A DNA stretch of 64,000 nt from Brachycybe producta. Lineage: Eukaryota; Arthropoda; Diplopoda; Playtdesmida; Andrognathidae. This document shows, piece by piece, positions 25,401-36,407 of this stretch; the first letter of the stretch is position 1, and the number at the start of each line of letters is the position of its first letter. Both the position numbers and the translations under genes were made by a program. The notes below the pieces were generated by a model. It was not told the origin of the DNA. It made no database searches and worked only from the letters and a program-made list of their open reading frames with translations. The stretch spans positions 3,622,027-3,686,026 of the forward strand of contig JAUPFP010000021.1 in the NCBI GenBank assembly GCA_036925085.1. The letters run 5' to 3'.

Positions 25401-27933
25401 CGCAATCTGGGTTGGGGCAGGGGCTTACGAAAGGGCTTGCGGGCGGAAACCTCCCACGTAATGCTTCTACTCCTAATTTGGATGCAAAGGTTGCAGCTGC
25501 TTCTCAGGATCCATTTGCCGATCTCAGTAATTGCTTTTGATTTAAATATGTTTAAGATGTAACCGGAAGAAATTTTAAATTTTGACACATTTTTCGAACG
25601 TCCACAGCTGTATCGAAGTAATTTCTTTTAAATGAAACTCAAAAGTTAATTCAAAACTGGAAAATGAACCGTTATGCAGTAAAACATTTTTGTGACGACA
25701 TCGTAGATAGGGAAAGGGTGCAATTGATTGCCCTCTCTCTACCAAAGCCAAATTTCATTTTGCGCTTCAACGTTTATAAGCTGCGTTTCTGTAGTTCTTT
25801 TCAAATGTAGTCTTTATTGCTCTTCTTTTCCACGAAACAATCGTGTGAGCGCCAATGTATCAGGGTGATTATCTTCGAAAACGGTGGCAATTTTCAAGCT
25901 ATCTGTGCACTTAGGGCCTCAATTTTAAGGGCCGTAACAACATGCAAAAATTGTCAAAATACCAGGGGCCCAAAATCCCGCTAGGGCCCGCCACAAATAT
26001 AAACGTGCCACTGTTTGAAAGTAAACTTTTTATAGCAATCTAACGTTGTTCATGAGTAATTTCAGGATCTTGAAGTGAAAGACAAAAATTTTTACGATTA
26101 AATTTGTTTATGTGTTTCTTCCGATTACGTCTTAGTTTGCGTTTTTTTTTTTTGGCTGATTAACTTATGCAAGTTTTATTTTCCCCCCACGAAAGGTGCC
26201 CTCGGTGGGATGGGTTCAAAGGGAGCCTTTAACAGTTTTCAAGCAAAACCAAAATCAAATGTTCCTCTAACATCACCCGGTTATCAGCAGCCGTGGCAAC
26301 AAGGGAACGAGACTTCCCCTACTACACCTCAGCATGGAAAACCCCCATCACAGCCGCAACCGGCTCCGGGCGGAACGAAATCGGGAGACTACAGTCGTAG
26401 CCATTTCGATAGCGTGTTTTCTCAGCGAGCAGCAGATCAGAAACCATTCGGTATTGTAATAAATTACTCGACACTCTTTGGTTTGCATTTACTTTAATGT
26501 GTGTGTGTGCTTGTCAGGAGTTAAACCTAAACTGGCTGCCGATCAGTTTGAAGATCTTTTAGGGAGTCAAGGGTTTGAATTCGGAGTTGGTAAACCTAGT
26601 GGTCCAACTACGATAAATGCAATGCGAAAAGAGCAGCTCGTCAAAGAAATGGATCCGGATAAGATCAAAGTAATTTGATGAAACACGGAAATCAAAAAAT
26701 GAAATGTATTTGCTTCGTAATTTTGCTATCGTTGTTGTTGTCGACAGATAATGGAATGGACAAATGGAAAACAGCGGAACATTCGAGCTTTACTCTGTTC
26801 TCTTCACACCGTTATTTGGGACGGTGAAACACGTTGGAAAGAGTGCGGAATGCATCAGTTGGTTGGACCGGCCGAAGTGAAAAGGTTCTACAAGAAAGCT
26901 TGTTTAGCCATTCATCCTGATAAGGTCCATTTATTTGACGATCGTAAAAGATGTCTTAAGAGGCACTTGGCACTTTTAAAACTTATGACTAAGATTCTAT
27001 TAGGTTCCTCGGAAGTGACCTTTATAAAAAGAAATTCAAAGTTTGTTAGAAACTGAAAGAAATCACATAAAAGTAACTTCGTGGCCGGTATCTTTCATAA
27101 TGAACATTTTATGACATTTTTAAAATGGCCTAATTAATATACGTTAATTTGAGAACAATGGATTGTTAATTTTTTTTGCAGACTGGACTAAAACGTTTAT
27201 TTTGAAAAATGATGATGGTCATGAATTTGCTTTTTAACATGTTTTATTAACAGCTGATTTATACTGCATTTCGGAAGAGCAAAACTATGGAGAAATTGAA
27301 AATGTTTTAGAAACTAGAAGGGTAGCTCAGTTTCTAGAGTATTTTTTCTGTTGTTATTTTTTCAAAATAAACTATTTAACTTAACGTAAAAAGTTTAATT
27401 TAAAAGATATCTAAATATGAAAATACCCAGAAGAGAAACTAGAAAGTGTTTTAGAAACTAGAATTCTAACTAAATCACTTCAGGGTATTTTCATGTTGAC
27501 ATCTTTCAAAATAAACTTTTAATACACAAAATTAAATAACTGCTTAAAATTGAGCCATTTTCAAACTGAAATAAAAAAACTTAATTTAAAAGATATCAAC
27601 ATGAAAATAGCCTCAAGTGATTGAGCCACCATTCTAGTTTCTAAAACACTGAGGTTTCTCTTAATATTGTAACTGAAAGATAGAATAATCAGAGCTCGAG
27701 AGGCGTTTACACTTTAAAACCAAATTAAGTGATTATTTTAAGGCTCGTTGCTGGTGCCTCTTAAGTAGCAAGCAAAGTGACTCTTTAATTTCAATGATCT
27801 CGTTTGGGTTTTGTAGCAAGTTGGCACCGATAACGAAGAACTTGCTAAAGCAATCTTCATGGAGCTGAATGATGCGTGGAGCGAGTTCGAAAACAATGCG
27901 GACCAACAGAACTTATTCGGTGGTACCAAATAA
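19475..27933 (+). CDS. GAK: Cyclin-G-associated kinase (GAK/auxilin family), complete 20-exon gene
   Basis: Ser/Thr kinase and Hsc70 cochaperone that uncoats clathrin vesicles. Exons: 19475-19613, 19703-19764, 19832-19891, 19980-20231, 20324-20449, 21263-21352, 21424-21706, 21784-22051, 23096-23148, 23228-23376, 23460-23582, 23651-23901, 23975-24055, 24163-24360, 24438-24637, 24726-25526, 26196-26450, 26518-26669, 26748-26924, 27817-27933; all GT-AG and in phase, 1278 aa (human protein about 1311). Visible domains: NAK-family kinase at 30-320 with Lys67, HRDLK 167-171, DFG 187-189 and APE 224-226; PTEN-like domain about 427-600 with HCLDGKAS at 533-540; C2 about 605-760; a disordered clathrin/AP2-binding region about 780-1180 with DPF motifs; J domain about 1185-1278 with HPDK 1237-1240. 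The PTEN loop keeps its Cys but lacks the catalytic Arg, as in GAK and auxilin, so lipid phosphatase activity is not expected. The start is the first in-frame ATG before the kinase. Confidence 0.96.
20450..21262. repeat. GAK intron 5: AGTAACT array with a 27-bp perfect hairpin
   Basis: This 813-bp intron is filled from about 20,630 to 21,110 with variants of AAAAGTAACTGAAACT, repeated roughly 18 times at 25-40 bp spacing. Within it, 20,830-20,856 and 20,862-20,888 form a perfect 27-bp inverted repeat with a 5-base loop, containing two array units in opposite orientation. A short related stretch (AAAGTAACTG, AAAAGTAACTC) lies at about 35,580-35,612 upstream of HAUS3. Confidence 0.8.
22080..22775. 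mobile_element. Long foldback family copy in GAK intron 8
   Basis: The left arm at 22,136-22,275 has TCTTTCAGAAGCAAAATGAA, AGAAACTAGAAGGGTAGCTC and ATCTTTCAAAATAAGCTTTT. The right arm at about 22,660-22,775 has GTCTATAAAAAAGGTTAATT and CTACCCTTCTAGTTTCTAAC. About 370 bp of unrelated AT-rich DNA separates them. Confidence 0.6.
25870..25995. repeat. Truncated CAGTGGCG-type element in GAK intron 16
   Basis: TAGGGCCTC, AGGGGCCCAAAATCC, GGGCCCGCCACAAATATAAA then CGTGCCACTG resembles the right end of the hAT-like element at 62,857-63,202 (GGCCCCAAGG ... ATATAAACGCGCCACTG). No clear left terminus. Confidence 0.5.
27260..27735. mobile_element. Long foldback family copies in GAK intron 19
   Basis: Two partial hairpins: 27,290-27,420 and 27,425-27,735. 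The second is nearly complete, with AGAAACTAGAATTCTAACTA, TTTTCATGTTGACATCTTTC, the mirrored AAAAGATATCAACATGAAAA, CACCATTCTAGTTTCTAAAA and the terminal GAGCTCGAGAGGCGTTTACA, CTTTAAAACC, AAATTAA. Confidence 0.7.
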
Positions 27934-28469
27934 TAACAAGATTAATAGAGGTAACGAATGGTTTGCGGAGAGAGATTTGAGCTTCATTTGATCTCTTATG
28001 TAGTTATTTTCGTTCCGAAATTGTTTCCAGATTTAACTAAACAAAAAAATAGGTGGGAAAAAAAAAACACGAAAGGAAGAGCCGAGTTTTAATTCGGTTT
28101 AATTTCGTGATGTTTATTTATATGTACAAAGATCTCTCTATTTGCCCCGCGTTGATCGTTTTTTTTTTTTTTTCCATTTATAGGATCATTCCTCTTAAAT
28201 GTTTGCTTATCTTTGTTGTGTCGTTTTTTTCTTTCTTCTCGATCGTACAAAGAAAGAAAAAAATGATAATCCGATCGAGTTGAAGGTTTTAAAAGTTCCG
28301 TGGTTCTAACGTACGATACAGAAAGTGAAATCGATGAAGAAGGTGTCAATCCTATCTGTGCTTGAAAACGGGTTGAATATATTACGTTAGTAATGTAGTA
28401 TATGCGTTCAGTTTTTAAGCGCTAGAGACCTACATAAAACCAAAGGGCTGAGAATTCGCTAACAATTTA

Positions 28470-28677
28470 TGTGAGCCTCATCGGTGCCTGGTTCATTTTA
28501 TGGGTCTGGTGCCTGGTGGGCTTTTATAAAAACAAAACCGAGCTGTGTGGCCTTGTAGGATGTGGGCTGTATAGGCTTTGTTGGGGGTCTCATACACTTT
28601 GTGGACTTCATAGGTTTTGTGGGCTTCATGAGCATGGTGGGCCTCACGAGTGTGGTGAGTTTTATGGACCTTTTGGG
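28470..28677. repeat. Degenerate GGGCTTCATGGG-type minisatellite
   Basis: Units such as GTGGGCTTTTAT, GTGGACTTCATAGG, GTGGGCTTCATGAG and GTGGGCCTCACGAG recur at about 15-bp spacing. The same motif array appears at 52,525-52,650. Both are G+T-rich islands in AT-rich DNA. Confidence 0.6.
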
Positions 28678-28745
28678 CTAAACAGCCCAACCTACAAAAG
28701 TTTATAGTGAGCTCACTATAAACTTTTGTAGGTTGGGCTGTTTAG
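28678..28745. repeat. Perfect 68-bp palindrome
   Basis: Two 34-base arms meet with no loop at 28,711/28,712 (centre GTGAGCTCAC). The outer sequence is CTAAACAGCCCAACCTACAA and its complement. No mismatch was found on reading. Confidence 0.95.
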
Positions 28746-29729
28746 AAAGCGTAGCGCTTTTTTCCAAATGGCTCATAAAGCTTATTATTGTATGATGCAC
28801 CGTTCTTGCCAAAATATGATCAGAAATTGAATTATTGATATGGAAAATAGACAACTCTAATTGTAAAGTCATAAAAGACACGAGATTTCAATGACAAATT
28901 GAAAATATTCGTTTAAAAACTTCAAAATTTCAAGTAAAAATCTCTGATATATTGCAACCTTTAAAAAATAAAGTTTGACGGAATTGTTTGACATTAATGG
29001 TGCCTCATACATAAGAAACTTGGAGCCGCTTCAAAAGCCCTTGATAACCGAACGCCGCTCACTTATATTAATTTTGATATTTCGCTGGCTGGTTTATATT
29101 TAAATGAAGTTTAAACCTTCTTAGTTGATGGCTTTTTTTTAAGTTGTGTTTTGTTTGCAGATAGCGACTTACGTATTAATTAATCAGTACTTAAAACAAA
29201 AAGCACAAATTGTTGTATTTTTTAAATCGCATTTTCGTGGTCAGCATCTATATGATTGAAAAAATAACTAGTGGTACAATTTGTTATGATTAGATGTTGT
29301 AGCGAGTGTTAATTAATTAATCTGATGAGAAAAAAAAAGGTGAACTTGTACATAAACCACACTCTCGAATGGAGTCGATCGAAGGTTGAGAAATTGTCGT
29401 ATTTTTTTTTTCTGCTTAAAAGTTTCATCCATTTCTTAGCTGAGCAAAATTAGAAAATTTCATCATTTTTTGTGATTCCAATTGAGGTTATTTTGTATAT
29501 TTGCAAGGAAAAGGGCCATTTTTAAGTGTCTTATTTTTTTTTTCTTTGTTAGGTTTGTTTGCTTTGATAGAAATTAAAATTTTTGTTTGAAAAATGGATG
29601 AAATTTGTTTTCGAGATTTTTTTTGTTGAGAAAAACAAAGTGTTCTTCATACATAGCCTTATAATTTTTTTATTTTCTCAAAAGGTGAAGGATATATAGG
29701 CTATGTTTTGAAAACGCATTCATTTTACA

Positions 29730-30375
29730 TGATCTTTTTCAGGTGTAAGACATTAAGATAAAACTGAAATTGTTTTAAAAACTAGAATAGGTGAAATTTT
29801 ATGATTATCAAACTGCCATTAAAAGTTAATTGTGTAAGATTTCTTTATAAAAATACTTAACAATAGCCACCTAAAATTCTTGTTTTTTAAAACGATCTTG
29901 AATTTTATTTTATTTTTTCATAATTTAAGGTGGCTGAATAGATATTTGTTTTGTTTTGTCTCTTCGAAGTGGCTATTATGTTCTATAAAAGGTTTTTTTT
30001 CCCAATCCACCTCCGATTTTGAGATACTTTATATTTTTCAAGCGAACGTTTTTCAGGAGAACCATTAAGAAAAAATTCAAAGTGTGTTAGAAACTAGAAT
30101 AGTTGATGATAATGCTCGAAGTCTTTTTTATAATATCTTTAAAAATAAACTTTTTATGACAGTTTGAAAAAAGGCAAAAATAGTTTTTCATGAAATGTCA
30201 ATGGAAAAACCTACAAACGGATCATTTTCAACCTGAACCATAAAATGTTTATTTCTTAAGATAAATTACCATGAAAAAACTTTTAGCATAATGTTGTACC
30301 ATTCTAGTTTTGAAAACAATTTGAATTTTTTCATATATTGTAGTTTCCGAAAAAAAAAAGACATCTGTGAAGCTT
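29730..30375. mobile_element. Long foldback family, degenerate copies
   Basis: Carries TTTTTCAGGTGTAAGACATT, AAAAACTAGAATAGG, then a second start TTAGAAACTAGAATAGTTGA with mirrored TACCATTCTAGTTTTGAAAA. The blocks are more diverged than in the copies at 31,878 or 63,250. Confidence 0.5.
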
Positions 30376-31651
30376 AGCATTATCAAGAGAACAAAAATAA
30401 AATAAATATTTATTGAGCTACTTTTAAGTTAAATAGAAAATCCACTAAGGACTACCCTCCTGTCCCAGTGTCCATCGATTCTCTGGCAATAATTTAATAA
30501 GTAATTGAACAGTGGATGTGTTTCACAAGGAGAAATTTATTAGTCGCAAAGCTTAAACGTAATTGCTAATTATGATTAAGAAAATATGTCTCTTATTGTA
30601 CTTGGCTTTGCTGTCAGTCTGTGTATTTGCAGATTAATGTCACTGACCAATGTAAATAAGCTTTTATTATAAATATATTTAATGTTCACCTAATTTAACA
30701 GCGTTCCATTCGTAAAAGTCGCAACATGCCTCGGTTAAAATCATACGACTAAGAGCGGCACAAACGGCAATATGGAATAGTAATGTCATAAATGACATCA
30801 CAGCCAATGTTATGTATCTCACGCCGTAACGTCATTTTGACGTGACTATTCCTTATTGCCTTTTGCACCACACTTAAGTAGTATAATAGTAACCAGGGTT
30901 TCACTGTACTTAAGTAGAATTAAATTTGAGACTACAGTTAGTTTTGCTCGTGGCAACACGTGTCTATAGATTTCTTCTTCTTCTTCTATTGCAACATCTT
31001 ATCAGTTGTCAAATGATGAAATTTTATTGTAAAATGCCTCACACACGAGGCAATACTGTTGTTGTTAATTCGATTACGATTAACTTGCCAATAGAAATTA
31101 CGAACATATTTAATGCTTAAAAACATAAATATATATTATAACACACAAATAAATATTCTTGTGTTCGTTTTTCGAACCACTTAGTTAAGAAAATATCTTA
31201 AAAGTTTATTTTGTGCTTTAAAAGAAATTAATCAGTGGGCTATATGATTATTATATTATATAACTAGAGAAAACTGCAGAATATTTGTGTCTGCGTTTTA
31301 AAATATAATTGTGATCTTAAATGTGGGGGGGAAAAATGGCAGAAAAATATAAATATCGAGCAGAAAAATGAACAAATTTCATTTCTGTGTCGTCGTAATA
31401 TATCTATACACAGAATGAATAATCTATTTATTCCAGTTATTTTTTCTCTTTCTCCTTCTGTAAGTTAGATGTGTAAAACGAGTATTGGTAATATTTCAAT
31501 CGAAATTTTATTGTTAATATACTACAATAATAATAATGTGAAAATAGTGTAAATAAATGTCATATCTTTTTGTTTCCAAGTATTTAATGCAACAAATTTG
31601 AAATTTTAACAACTTATATCTTTTTATTTTTTTTTAAAAAAAAGCAAAATT

Positions 31652-34600
31652 TTAGGTTGATTTCGGTTTGTTTTCTGCAGATCGAATGATGTTAACGGTT
31701 CGTCTCAAAGAATCCGGACTTGTGTAAAAATAGACGTACAATGTTCGTTTGTGAAGTAAACAGATGTCCGAACGTAGAACCTGTTTTGCGAAGAAGAAGA
31801 AAAAAAAGGTAACTTCGCGAATCAACTATCAACGTTGTAACAATTTTATTGTACAATCAAAAAGAGCCTCGTTAATGGTTAAGGTGGTTTTAAAGTGTGA
31901 ATGTCTCTCTCGAACTCTAGATTATTCCGTCTTTCTGATGCAAAATAAAGAGAAACTTGAAAATGTGTTTTAGAAACTAGAATGGTAGCTGAATCATTTT
32001 AAGGGTATTTTTTCATGTTCGATATCTTTCAAAATAAGCTATTTATGTCAAGTTTGAAAACGACCGAACTTTAAGCAGATTATATTTTTTTTTAAATTTT
32101 ATCTATAATAGAAAGTTTATTTTGAAAGATGTCGAACATTAAAATACCCGCAAATGATTGAGCTATCCCTTCTAGTTTACAAAGTTTACTAGTTTACTCC
32201 TGAAAGATAAAATAACCAGAGGGACACTCCGTTTACACTTTAAAAAACGGCTAGTTTTCTCATTTCTGGCTTGTGACTGAAAAAATGTAGCCTCTAACCA
32301 GTGTTTTTTTTTTAACCGAAAAACAAAAGCCTAATTGTAGTTGATCTAATTATCGTAACGTTGTTAACCTTTTGTTTGATGCGATAGTTTTCCATTGTTT
32401 CTAGCAGACTATTTTGTATGACATCGAAGTTCTTTTCGAGTTTATCCAGTGAGACGATGATCTCTCTGGGAGTGACTGTCGGAAGCGCGTTACGCGTTGC
32501 ACATTCGGACCAAATAGCCTCTCTAAGTAAACACAAGCTGCGATCCCTTTTGTTTGGATCAATAGAAAAAATTATTTAGAATCTTATCAAAATTCAAGAT
32601 GTAAAAGTGATAATTGAACTTTTACTTGAACCCTCCAAACAGGGTTACAACCTCAGAAAAAACTTTTCAAGGATACACCGTAAAATGGTTTTTTTTTCTT
32701 CTTCTAGATTCGAACTCATTTCTGAGGGTTCAATTGTCAATTTTTCTTCTTGAATTCAAATTTTGAACGGTTTTAAAAATTATTTAAATTTGGCTTCTGA
32801 CATTTTACGTAAAAAAGACTTCTCTTGTTTGAAATTCAGCTGAAGGGTTTCGCACAACGAGGAATCTTTTTCTTTGAGTTTAACTAATTCCTGTCGTACA
32901 ATTTCTAATTTGTTGCCATTCGAAAGCTTCCGATCATCAATTCCTGAAAAAAAAAAAGACACGAGAACTGTTAATCCTCTCTTTATATGAATTTTACGAG
33001 CAACAGAATGCATGCCTAATATATTTATAATATCGGAAGTGACGTTTTGGTTGCCGTTTGTAAATTGCTTCCTTTCGTCAAATGTTGACTTCAGATAAGT
33101 TACAAATTTCTAAAGATATAAACATGAAGAAGAAAAATTTATAAATAAATGAAAACAGTTTTCGTACGGTGTTCACAAATGAGCGACTTTTAGTGGTCGG
33201 ATTCAACAGTAATCGAAAGCTATGATCGGTGGCTGTGCTGTGGTTGACAATGTATTTCTAATGTAATCGTTCGTGACCTTTTTAAGTGAGCGGCTTCTCA
33301 GCCACAGACTCCAGTCGCCGGACTGTGGTTGAACCCCGCAACAGACGACATCGTTTCTTGTTTTCGCATAGACCACTTGTTAACCACTCGTCGCATCTGT
33401 ACGACGGATCATTTTGTCTGAATGGCTACCGAGTTCCTAGTTCCTTTCTTCTAGTATGACCACTTTTTGCAGTTAAGTCAACTATACTAAGACCCCTTCC
33501 CAACCACTGGCAGTTGACTCGAGTGGTTGGATTTCGGCGACACACACGATCACTTTTAGCAGTTCAACTCAACCACAAAAACTCGTTCTAGTTTGTGAAC
33601 GCCATTAGGTCCAAATTCAAGAAGATAATTTGGTTCATGAACTTCAACTTGAATCCTCTAAGCAGGGTTTACAAACATAGAAAAACTCTTTTCAGGGTTT
33701 TTCTATGTTAGAATCCTGTTTTGAGAGTTCAAATTAAATTTCAAGTGCTGAGTTTTCTTCTCGAGTTTGGATCTGATCCTTTTTAACTCGCCTTTCGTTC
33801 ATTAAATAATCTGCTTTCTTCGCGAATCAACATCTCAAAATCTCCTACCGAATCGACGACATACTTTAAATATCGTTTCTCGATTTCGATTGCGATGAAG
33901 ATGAACTTGACCATCGATAGATGACCAATGAGATAAACAAAGACCTGAGTTTGAACCAAGAAACATTAAGATACAGATTTTAACACCAAGAATGTTGCTT
34001 ATACTTTGTCGCATGTTGCGAACGAGCTTTGTAATCGCTTTAACTTAGATTCGTATAACTTCGAAACGATCAACGTCGACGATTTGTTTGCTTCCTCGAT
34101 AACTTTACTCGAAACGACAGCCAACAACGAATTATATTCAGCGTTTAAGCTTTCAATGGATCCGTTTGCATCCGAAAGCTTGGAACTGAAGCAAAAGAAC
34201 GTAACAGATGAAATGTTCGTTTCGTGAATTCTCGAATCGGATCAAAACCTCAACACTTCTGGAGTCGACCGAAACGTCGAAAGATGCATCGAATTTACGA
34301 TTAACTGTGTCGCAGTTAATGCCGATTCGGTTCCTTCACGACAGATTTCGGCTTTAAAGAACCTCACCTTGTTATTAGACAATCTGAAATAAGATAACAA
34401 TTGAAATTTTCGTAACTCCTTCGTACGATTGCAAACAGTTTTAACCCTTGACGTATAAGTCGATATTCTTTACTGTTTCTTTTGCAGAGTTCTTTCAAGT
34501 CCGATCCCTTCTGAAATGGTTTCAAAAGGTTGTTGTTAAATTTTGAACCAAACCCGTTTCTCGAATTAATTATTACATCAAAAAACCGTTTTCTTAATGA

Positions 34601-35545
34601 TTCAATCGCATCTTCGACGGAACTAAGTGAATACCGATGGAATGGATCGAGATCTAAAACCGATATCCATCCTTTTTTGGAAACGGAAAACATTTCGAGA
34701 CGATTGAAGATCTTCTCTAGTTTCTTATCAATCGTATTCAATGCTTCGTTCATCTGCAAATCGATAAAGATGAACAACTTATATCGTAATCATTTTGTAA
34801 GCTATATGTAAAAGAAACGTAACGGTGATGTTATCGTAATTGCAAGTGTTTTTGCTTGATTCCAACCGTCGTTTCGCATCGTTGACATCGTCTTCCAATA
34901 TTCTGATGTACTTCGAAAGTGAATCGCTGTTAGAACTGTTAGTAAACATCAAAAAAACTAGTCATTAATTAGTTAGTTAACACACGGATAACCGTCATAA
35001 CCTCATTTTCTGCTTTTGTATGGTCAGTATTTGTATCTGTTTATCGTAATTGTCCAATCTCCATTTGAGTTTCAGAACTTCACTTCTATTTTTTTAAAAA
35101 AAAAAAATTTAAACACAAATTATTCCAAAAACAGCTTATTTCTCTCGTTTATAGCATATTAGAAAATGTCATAAAATTAAAATACTGAAGTAATTTCAGA
35201 GTTTTGTCTTCGTTATCTTCAGGTAAAGCGTTGATTTCCTTCAATTGTTGAAAATTCAAAATTTTCTGTCCTGATTTTTCGATTGCATCGTATCTTGAAG
35301 CATTTAAAAAAAACATGATGAGTTATAATTTCTCTGTTTTGCAAGTATATAATTGTGAGAGGTTTTTACCTTGTGATTTCATCTGAACGTAGTATGTTCT
35401 CCGTATGAATATTGTGACAAATCCAATCTAGAAAAGTCGCCAATTTCTTATTACAAAATACAAAATCGATGCTACAATTATCTAAATTCTCTGCTCCAGG
35501 ATAACCCATTTGAGTTAATTTCTCTAAGAATAGTTTGCTACTCAT
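31652..35545 (-). CDS. HAUS3: HAUS augmin-like complex subunit 3, complete 11-exon gene
   Basis: Augmin recruits gamma-tubulin to spindle microtubules; HAUS3 is one of its coiled-coil subunits. Minus-strand exons in order: 35370-35545, 35186-35293, 35002-35085, 34824-34926, 34446-34753, 34249-34383, 34005-34185, 33788-33944, 32802-32943, 32369-32546, 31652-31780. Phases agree throughout and give 566 aa (human about 603). The N-terminus (MSSKLFLEKLTQMGYPGAEN, then a WICHNIHTENIL stretch) matches the HAUS3 pattern of a GYP-x-A-x-N motif and a Trp-containing helix. The rest is heptad-rich coiled coil, and the last exon has the family's LH-...-LYVYF end. Weaker points: exon 4 has two in-frame acceptors 9 nt apart (34,926 or 34,935), and the exon 9 donor at 32,801 (AT|GTCAGA) is weak but is the one that keeps phase. 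It lies head to head with CENP-C copy A. Confidence 0.87.
31878..32256. mobile_element. Long foldback family copy in HAUS3 intron 10
   Basis: About 380-bp hairpin: TTAAGGTGGTTTTAAAGTGT, CTCTCGAACTCTAGATTATT, AGAAACTAGAATGGTAGCTG, ATCTTTCAAAATAAGCTATT; then AAAGTTTATTTTGAAAGATG, CCCTTCTAGTTT and CCGTTTACACTTTAAAA. It is among the best-preserved copies and shows the TTAAGGTGG left end clearly. Confidence 0.75.
33168..33604. mobile_element. MITE-like inverted repeat in HAUS3 intron 8 (family L)
   Basis: Ends GGTGTTCACAAATGAGCGAC and CTCGTTCTAGTTTGTGAACG are imperfect complements. The interior is richer in G+C than its surroundings and has repeated GTGGTTGA and CAACCAC blocks (GCTGTGGTTGAC, GACTGTGGTTGAA, TCGAGTGGTTGGA, CTCAACCACAAA). 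Single copy in the window. Confidence 0.5.
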
Positions 35546-36407
35546 GTCTTCTTTGATATGTCGTTACAAATTACACTTTTAAAGTAACTGTAATATCTAA
35601 AAAGTAACTCATTTGTACTTGAATTTGACAGCTGTTATAATTTAATAAATAACTTTCTACGTTTCCCGCCAAATCGTTGAGGGTGGGGAAACTAACACGT
35701 GATAGGAAATCAACACTCAGTTGTGATACACTACCACTGATAGGAAGTAAGATATTACCTTAATGTTTACGGAGAATGTTGCCATATTGTGTCATTCTGT
35801 TATAATGTGAATAGGGTTTCTTTTTGACACAATATGGTGGTATGAGATACAAGTTTAAATTTCAGTTATTTCTAAAGCAACTACCAAATAATAGTAAAGA
35901 TTGACGCCATTATGTGTCTTTTTTATCATAACATTTATGTATTTTAGATGGACACAATATGGTAGAATGAACTACATGATTAGATGTCAGTCGTAACTTG
36001 CCAGTTTCTCTTAACAGGCATCTGTAGACAGCTTCAGAATTTGTTTGGCTCCGCCCTTTTATGAACGTCAGACCAAATATCAACCAATTCAAAATAAAAA
36101 GAGTGGAGCATGTGACATCAGATTTAGTAATAAACCAATTACAAATTGATGACGCTCATAAAAGAGGCGGAGCCAAAAAAATTGTGAAGCTGTCTACAGA
36201 TGCTTGTGTTTCTCGTATTCTTGAAAGTTAACTGCGAACTTGGAGGGAAGACGAAAATATCATTCGTTTTTTATGCTTTTATTGTGTTATTTCAAGCTTT
36301 TATTGTTGTTTTTATACGAAATATATTCGTTTTCGATCTTGTTTTGTCTGTATGCGACTTAAAAACGACGTGAATTTCAGTGAGAAGAAATTTCATCAAA
36401 ATCGAAA
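35546..36407. promoter_or_regulatory. Divergent promoter region, HAUS3 (-) / CENP-C copy A (+)
   Basis: 862 bp separate the two start codons, of which 194 bp are a MITE insertion. The core contains GCCATATTGTGTC at 35,781 and the mirrored GACACAATATGG at 35,826, then a second pair near 35,905 and 35,951: a roughly 120-bp internal duplication. GCCATATT fits the YY1 consensus GCCATNTT. The same GACGCCATATTGTGTC block lies upstream of copy B at 43,451, showing that the promoter was duplicated with the gene. Transcription from both sides is inferred, not shown. Confidence 0.5.
36014..36207. mobile_element. Foldback MITE, CCGCCC-core variant 2, in the divergent promoter
   Basis: A 194-bp hairpin, ACAGGCATCTGTAGACAGCT to CTACAGATGCTTGT, with GGCTCCGCCC and GGCGGAGCC inside. 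Flanks GTTTCTCTTA and GTTTCTCGTA agree at 9 of 10. The duplicated promoter of copy B reads CAGTTATCTCGTATTC at the corresponding point (about 43,539-43,554) with no insertion, a natural empty site. Confidence 0.9.

Larger units (their letters stand above)
27934..31651. other. Intergenic region between convergent GAK and HAUS3
   Basis: No gene is visible. It contains a degenerate GGGCTTCATG repeat (28,470-28,680), a perfect palindrome (28,678-28,745), a long foldback copy (29,730-30,370) and AT-rich sequence. GAK and HAUS3 end towards each other here, so both 3' UTRs lie within it. Possible poly(A) signals (AATAAA at about 28,967 for GAK) are too common in this AT-rich DNA to assign. Confidence 0.5.

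Noticed and set aside
34446..34753. A 43-nt intron inside HAUS3 exon 5
   Set aside because: GT and AG dinucleotides are available (around 34,555 and 34,514), but the exon is open throughout, and the downstream junction keeps phase without it.
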